From assembly GCA_958430865.1 (NCBI GenBank), contig CAUDNR010001569.1, forward strand, positions 5,958-69,957: a stretch of 64,000 bases of DNA, read 5' to 3'. Positions 58,243 to 64,000 of the stretch are shown in pieces (position 1 is the stretch's first letter; each line of letters opens with the position of its first letter). The position numbers were made by a program, and so were the translations under genes. The notes under the pieces are model-generated. The model ran no database searches. It was not told where the DNA came from and saw only the letters and a program-made list of their open reading frames with translations. The DNA comes from Entrophospora sp. SA101. Taxonomy: Eukaryota > Glomeromycota > Glomeromycetes > Entrophosporales > Entrophosporaceae.

Positions 58243-59447
58243 ATGAATACGTTGAAAGAAAAAAACTTAGATTCTCAATTGGTAAAATAAAGCATAATTT
58301 GCTTTCATAATAACAATAAATAATAGAATACTAATAATAATTTTAATTAGACTGATAGAGCAGTTGATTCTTTATTAAATTATATTTCTAAACAACAAAA
58401 AAATGCAGAACAACATGATCTTTTCGCAAATCAACCAGATTTTATATGGCTAATGATTTCTACTCATAGAATTTTGGACAAGAGAATTAAGCCTATTGCA
58501 ATGTAATTATTTAATTTTCGGGGAGTTTTTTTTTGAAAATATTAAATAAGAAAAAATAATATTATTATTTACATATACAGCCCATTAAAACACCCATTGT
58601 ATGATACATCAACAGAATTGTGTTTGATAACAAAAGATCCACAGAAGGTTTTTAAAGAATGGGTTAAATCAAAAGATATGAAAAATATTAAAAAAGTAAA
58701 CCATGACTTTTATTACAAGTTAATATTATTTAGAAAATTAATAATGATAATAAATGAGAGATCTGGATTATTATTTATATTTAGGTTATTGGTATTACTA
58801 AATTCCAGAAGAAATATTCAAGTTTTGAAGATAAGCGTAGTTTATGTGACTCTTATGATTTATTTTTAGCTGATGATCGGATTCTTTCATATCTTCCAAA
58901 ATTATTGGGAAAATATTTTTTTGAGAAGAAAAAGTAAAAAAAAAATTTTTTAATTAATTAATTAATTTAATTTAATAATTTATTAATTAATTTTTAATAT
59001 TTAATAGACAACCAATCCCAGTAAAAATAAGTAAAGAGACAACTTTTTGTAAAGAGATTCTTAAATCATGTCATTCTACTTATTTACATTTTAGTTCTGG
59101 AACATATTTGTAAGTTCTAAATATTTTTAATGTTATATTCTATTTTCTAATTAGTTCTGATAGTCGTTGTCATTATTTAAAGTGCGATTAAGATTGGTAA
59201 AAGTGATATGACGTCTAGACAAATTGTTGAAAATATTGAAATTTCAGTGCCAAAAATTATTGAAAAAATACCTAGAAAATGGAGAAATATACAATCTCTA
59301 AGTATTAAAACAAATTCATCCACAAGTTTACCAATTTTCAATTCTTTGCCGGAAATCAGCAAATTAGTTATCAACAAACCTATTGATGATGATGAAAAAG
59401 AAAAGGTAAAGGTAAAGAAGGTGAAAGGGAACAGAAAAAAACAATAG
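58243..59447 (+). CDS. Ribosomal L1-domain protein (UTP30/RSL1D1-like), right copy
   Basis: Exons 58243-58281, 58351-58502, 58581-58695, 58785-58933, 59008-59109 and 59183-59447 encode the same 273-residue protein as 5847-7051. All splice sites and introns match the left copy. Confidence 0.88.
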
Positions 59448-60327
59448 CCAACGTTACTGCGTATTTAGTTAAATTTACAAAAAATCCAAAATTTTTAATT
59501 TATTCCAAAAATGCAAAATAAATAATGACTTTCTAACATCTTTCGATGTGACTTATATGGGCGTGGATAATAATAGAAAGGGGAAGAAGATAACTGCAAA
59601 ATCCGATTTTGAGAAAATCGAAAAAAAGATCTGCTTTTCTATTATTGTTGTTGTTGTTGTTGCTAAACCTTAAAATTTTATTAAGTGAACATGGTTCTAA
59701 AATGAAATTAATCCTTTTGATGAATTACACATAGAAATTTTGTTAGCTCAAATCGGAATGTTTTGTAATTATCCATGTTTCTATTGCTATGCCTTGTTTA
59801 TTATTTTTTAAAAAATACTTTAATGGAAAAATATCAATTTAAGTAGGGTAATAGTTTTTAGGCCGAAATTAATACTTGTGATGAATTAATTACATGTATG
59901 GGTGGCGCGGCGTTAACTCAAAATCACGATTTTGGGTACAGCGCAGACCAGGGTGCGAAATGCGTGATAAATAATAATAGTAAGGGTTTCTATTTGAATG
60001 ATGTTTATTCTAATTATTATGAATTTGAGTATATATTCGAATTATATTGAAAGTTTATTTGAATAAAACGATTCGAATAAAATAATATAAATATATTCAC
60101 ATTTCTAATCCAATCCAATTAAAATTTTTTTTTCTTTGTCCTTTATAGTCCTTGTACATACCAGTAATAATAAATAGATAGTAGTTGCAAAAGTAATTGA
60201 CCTTTTTTATTTTCTTTTTTTAAGTCATAGTACTAGTAATTATAGTAGTAGCAATTAATGATACCACCTGACGAAATATTTTTTTAACAAAAATTTTTCT
60301 TTTAAATTTAATATTCTTCATTTAAAG

Positions 60328-60554
60328 ATGATCCAAGAAATTTAGTAAAAGATATCTTTGTTGAAGATGAATTTGAAAGTGAACATAATTCAGAAAATAG
60401 TTATTTTCATGATTATTGTGAAGTTAATGAAACTGATAGAAATAATTATTTAGGACAAGAATGTTATGATATTGACATTAATAATGGTAATAAAGATGAT
60501 GATAATAATTCTCAAAAATTAGTTGCAAACCAGAAGAAACATAATTTTACGTAG
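60328..60554 (+). other. Exon-like acidic reading frame at the duplication border
   Basis: After an acceptor-like TTTAAAG the plus strand is open for 75 codons to a TAG: DDPRNLVKDIFVEDEFESE, then HDYCEVNETDRNNYLGQ and DIDINNGNKDDDNN, ending HNFT. Codon-like composition and an acceptor suggest a terminal exon, but I found no convincing upstream exon. In the left copy the same frame loses 11 bases after 8030 and stops about 14 bases later. Unrecognised; it may be a remnant of a larger family repeated elsewhere. Confidence 0.4.
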
Positions 60555-62017
60555 CTTATCCAAATTTGACTCTGACAAAAGAGTAAAAATTAAAAAATCT
60601 ATTAAATTTTTTCTTAAAATAATATTTTAAATGTAAAATATGTAAAACGTAAAATAAAAATTATTATTGCAGATTATCACAAAATTTTTTCTTTGTGAAA
60701 ATGGTTATATTTTTCTCTTCGTCAAATTTTTCTTTTCGTCAACTTTTACCTCTTTTTCCTTTTCGTCAATATGCTCTTTGCGGTAAATTACATTTCGTCA
60801 TGTAACATTTCGTCAGGTAACATTAGTAGCAATTATAAATATAATTGTTGTAATTATCTTGTTAAAGGGAATAAGACCTTATTTATAACAACAATAACAA
60901 TATAGAATTTGTTGCATCAAGTTGTGAATTAATATTTTATATTTTCTAAAATGAATAATTCGAATAATTCGAATAAAATGAAATATTAATATTAATATTA
61001 ATAACAATAATGATTCACACATGTAATCGGCCGATTTCCAAAAATTTTATAAAATTTATCGGAATGCCCAGACTTTGGCAATAATTTCAGATTTCAGATT
61101 TTCGGATTCGTCATATTTCCGGATTTAAGATTAATCATAGTAATAGGATAAAAAAAAAAAGGTTGAATTTAGAAAAGAAATTGGGTATTAATTATAATGA
61201 TTTTGATAATTGATTAGTAAAATAAGCGATTTTTAGTCAAATGTATTCATTGTTTAACTTTCGGTTAAGTTATGATTTGGGATTTCGGTAAGATTTTTGA
61301 ATTTCGGTATAGGTTTCAAAGTTGTAAATGTACAAAAGTACTTTTGTTCAGTACTACCGAAAGGGGGTTTCGGTGAACATCCTTAATTTGAACGGATGGT
61401 AGGTAATATTGAATAATATTTGACCTGATAATAATAATAATTCATTAATATTAATGCTAGAAGAGATCTATTGTAAATGTATTATTATTATGAATCCTAC
61501 TTAATTCTTTGCCTAATAAAATGATTGGTTAAATATACAAAATGATTGATACACATTTAGATCCAAGCTATAATACTAATACTGCACATGGAACTCGATA
61601 AAATGAATTTTTGTTATAACGGAATTTTTACATATTCATTTATAATAGAAATCAACTCAATGAGACGAATATTCTTATTGCTTAAAACAATTATAACTTG
61701 ACGAGACGAATAATATCGGTTTATAGAAAGAAACTTGTATATAATTTTATAATATGATTTACGTATTGTTTCCATATTAAAAAAATATACGTTCGAAACC
61801 TATTCCAACGAACAAAACTTGCTCATTTTAAAATTCGTTAGGAGTAACAATTTGATGTATGACTTTTTAAACCGAGTTTTTTTTAAAAAAATATATATTA
61901 ATTTCATTTTATCAAAGTTTACTTGCTTAATAAAACGATGCTTTGAGCCCGAAACAACAAAGTACATCGGTTTAACGAGCTTCGACTGTGATATTTTAAT
62001 ACCTTAAAAAAATTTTT
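60555..62017. other. Intergenic DNA right of the duplication
   Basis: To about 60810 it is a diverged relative of 8180-8730, without the MITE at 8205-8586. Then come GAATAATTCGAATAA and CAGATTTTCGGATT words (60950-61140) and, from about 61600, TATAACGGAATTTTT and TAAAACGATGCTTTGAG words like degraded pogo-type MITE ends. No gene. Confidence 0.45.
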
Positions 62018-62290
62018 ACAAAAATAAATATCATTTTCAATATTATTATTATCACAATCATCATCATCATCACCAATTTTATAATTTTCTCCTCTTATAT
62101 TTCCATAATCATCAATGATTGTAATATCCATATTAATATTATCATTGTTAGTATTTTTTGGACATTTTAATTTGCAATTTAAAACACGTTCAGGTGTCAA
62201 TTTGTTTCTTCTTTTATCATAAAAGAATAAAAGTGGACCACTATGAGTTACCCGGACAAAATCTCGGAGATCGATATCAGAGATACACCC
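62018..62290 (-). CDS. Coding-like exon, unknown protein
   Basis: After an acceptor-like CATTTCAG near 62291 the minus strand reads GCISDIDLRDFVRVTHSGPL, LFFYDKRRNKLTPERVLNCK, then an Asn/Asp-rich acidic tract (IGDDDDDCDNNN), and reaches a donor-like TTTGTAAAA near 62018. Non-random composition supports an exon. The preceding stretch (62290-62370) is also open in another frame (DIFQKANPVIHGIAMDK), compatible with an upstream exon or a frameshift. No family is recognised. Confidence 0.35.
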
Positions 62291-62370
62291 TGAAATGCGG
62301 AAGTTTTATCCATTGCTATTCCATGGATAACAGGATTTGCCTTTTGGAAAATGTCCAAAGTAGGTGATAA

Positions 62371-63469
62371 AATTATCAATTTAACAAAATGAGACCAAAT
62401 TTTTTGATTTGTCATTTCTTAAAATACTATATATCAATAATATAATCAATAATAACTTGGTAAAAATTAAAAATCCGCATTTTTTTTTTTTGAATAGAAT
62501 TATGTACGGGACATTGCATGATTTGAAAAAAATCATGCGCATGTCACATCTCTAAGAAAGATTGTCCAAATAAAATTTATAGTTAAAAATGCTCATTGAT
62601 GTAAAACTATGACATGACATTCACAAAGGAAAGAACTTCTTTGCTCATTTCCTTATCCACTCCAATAGTTAAAACAGTCCTTGAGAAAATCTTATATGGT
62701 ACAAAACAATAGGTTATCCAACATAATCTGGTGGGTGATGACATTGTACGTTGTCATTATTTTGCTATTTGAGAATTGTTATAAATAAATAAGTAATCAT
62801 TCATTCTGGATCTCCATAAAAAAACAATATATAATGGTAGCAGTACAGAAAAAGGAACCAAATGAAGTCGATCCACATTTTTGTAAAATGCAAGTGTTTC
62901 ATTATGAAAATCAATCTAACTTTTTATAATATAGAACAAAAGAATTAATTCGGAGAACAAAAATGAATGGATGAATTAATAAACCAAATAGTCAAAGAAA
63001 TGACACATTCATTATATTTACCTGACACAGACAGCATCCATTTTCTCTATCATTTCAACCAACGCATCTTGCAACTTCATCACCTGCCCTTCCCACTTTT
63101 CCTCCTAGTCTTTCTTCTCTTCTTCCCACTCCTTAACAACAACTTCTTCGCCCTTCATATTCTTTCTCTGCGAGCCCAAGTTTTCTCAACAGTTTCTATA
63201 CATAATTTGGACCAATAATAACCAGGTTACAATTTCTGGCACATGATTTAGGTATTTATTTAAAATTTTTGTGTTACTTTCCTAATTGTAGTTATCATTG
63301 ATACAAAAAATAAAAATTTAAAGATCCTGAACCGAAATGGGTTTTGATATTCCGTGCCAAATGGCGCAATTACTGTCAAAAAAAAAAAAAACTTTTTTAA
63401 TTTAAAAAAAGACAAATTGCAGTTTCATCATCCTCGATGATATTGAAATGAAAATATATGATTATCTTC
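62371..63469. other. Intergenic with a decayed coiled-coil fragment
   Basis: On the minus strand about 63175-63010 reads a Lys/Glu/Trp-rich helix (KEWEEEKKD-stop-EEKWEG, QVMKLQDALVEMIEKMDAV) interrupted by a stop, before a donor-like GTAAAT. It looks like a dead coiled-coil exon. The rest is AT-rich without features. Confidence 0.35.
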
Positions 63470-63985
63470 TCACCGTGAATCATCTTGGTGAATTCTATTA
63501 TATACCCTTAAACCACTTGATATTAAACTCGCACACACATAACCAAAGACGTGGTGAATTACCAGGCATAACCAAGTGATGGGTGGTTTATATAATGGAA
63601 AAGGAGGACGTGTCGCATTGTGATATAACCCAAGTAAAAGGGATTCATGGTAAAACAAATAAACGCTTAACTTTATCAATGATACACAAGAAAAATTGCG
63701 AACCGCCATGTAGTTGTGCTTCCAGAGTTTAAAACACAAGATATGGTCATTCTAAAACTGCAAGGCAAATATTAACCTGGTCACATTACCGATTGCTTCA
63801 TAAATCCCGTATGCAAGGATAGTAAAACATGCAGATGTTGTGGACTCATCAAACAAATTTGGGTCCCTTAAAACCTTTAGATGTACAACCTGCAAATCCG
63901 TTAAAGAATAAATAACAACTGGAAGACGATCAATAATTATGTGAAAAAATCCTACAAATGAAACATGGCCTATCATTCCAGGCAT
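63470..63985 (-). CDS. Possible membrane-protein exons, unassigned
   Basis: Two open minus-strand frames, 63985-63752 (MPGMIGHVSFVGFFHIIIDR, ending VTRLIFALQF) and 63739-63470 (LFYHESLLLGLYHNATRPP, then PLYKPPITWLCLVIHHVFG), are hydrophobic and protein-like. A donor-like CAG|GTTAAT lies at about 63778, but I could not find an in-phase acceptor linking them, and the left piece may continue beyond the window. They could be exons or remnants of one multispan membrane protein; no family is recognised. Confidence 0.3.
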
Positions 63986-64000
63986 AAAGTTCCATTAAAG

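Larger units (their letters stand above)
52396..60426 (+). repeat. Right copy of the 8-kb direct segmental duplication
   Basis: Counterpart of 1-8030. The visible left border only reflects the window start: the match begins inside a MITE and may extend further left. The right border is sharp at 60426, within an exon-like reading frame. The one difference seen is an extra T in the T run near 55250. Confidence 0.95.

Noticed and set aside
63470..63985. Assigning the right-edge hydrophobic frames to a lipid-synthase or TLC-domain family
   Set aside because: The hydrophobic pattern alone is not diagnostic, the frames could not be spliced together, and the gene may extend beyond the window.
1..64000. 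tRNA, rRNA, riboswitch or bacterial-type operon elements
   Set aside because: I saw no cloverleaf with a GGTTCGAATCC-like arm, no rRNA core sequence and no ribosome-binding-site pattern. A covariance-model scan would be needed to exclude a small RNA.

Overview
The window looks like nuclear DNA of an AT-rich filamentous fungus. Spliced genes have short introns (about 70-100 bp, GT-AG, with poly-T/poly-A surroundings), proteins carry long Asn- and acid-rich disordered tracts, and intergenic DNA is full of small terminal-inverted-repeat elements and decayed pogo/Tigger and Tc1 transposases. The F-box/LRR remnant, the Uma2-type nuclease-like gene and the transposon families resemble those of arbuscular mycorrhizal fungi (Glomeromycotina, Rhizophagus-like). 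That assignment is inference from family resemblance; no database was searched. A run of ten Ns (24964-24973) shows this is a scaffolded draft assembly.

Layout. Bases 1-8030 hold an EMC10-like gene (-), a soluble R-SNARE/tomosyn-tail-like gene (-) and a ribosomal L1-domain (UTP30/RSL1D1-like) gene (+). The same block recurs in direct orientation at 52396-60426, and I found only one difference, in a T run. Bases 8.2-12.4 kb hold inverted-repeat elements. Next come a Ran1/Vhs1-type protein kinase (+, 12435-13850) and a MOSC-domain mARC-like protein (-, 14073-15710). The 15.7-25.6 kb stretch is gene-poor, with two lineage-specific-looking genes (20536-21070 and 23855-24415, both -). A broken DNA topoisomerase II gene occupies 25645-29485 (+), followed by a pogo-like MITE and an F-box/LRR pseudogene.

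SRP68 (+, 33486-36231, 11 exons) is complete at 627 residues. The 36.4-43.6 kb stretch is a transposon graveyard with a RING-like fragment. Mitochondrial IF-2 (+, 43665-47322, up to 15 exons) is complete and converges on a tail-anchored PEX26-like gene (-, 47465-48888). A Uma2/PD-(D/E)XK-like gene (-, 50444-52024) starts against a MITE that marks the visible left edge of the second 8-kb copy. The last 3.5 kb hold only weak coding fragments.

The intact genes are mostly housekeeping: ER membrane insertion and SRP targeting, ribosome biogenesis, mitochondrial translation, peroxisome assembly and signalling. There is no operon-like logic. The most notable observations are the near-identical 8-kb duplication whose identity stops abruptly inside an exon-like reading frame, the topoisomerase II locus lacking its transducer domain, and the nuclease-like gene whose upstream region is a MITE. 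I found no clear new defence or mobile system, and no tRNA, rRNA or CRISPR.
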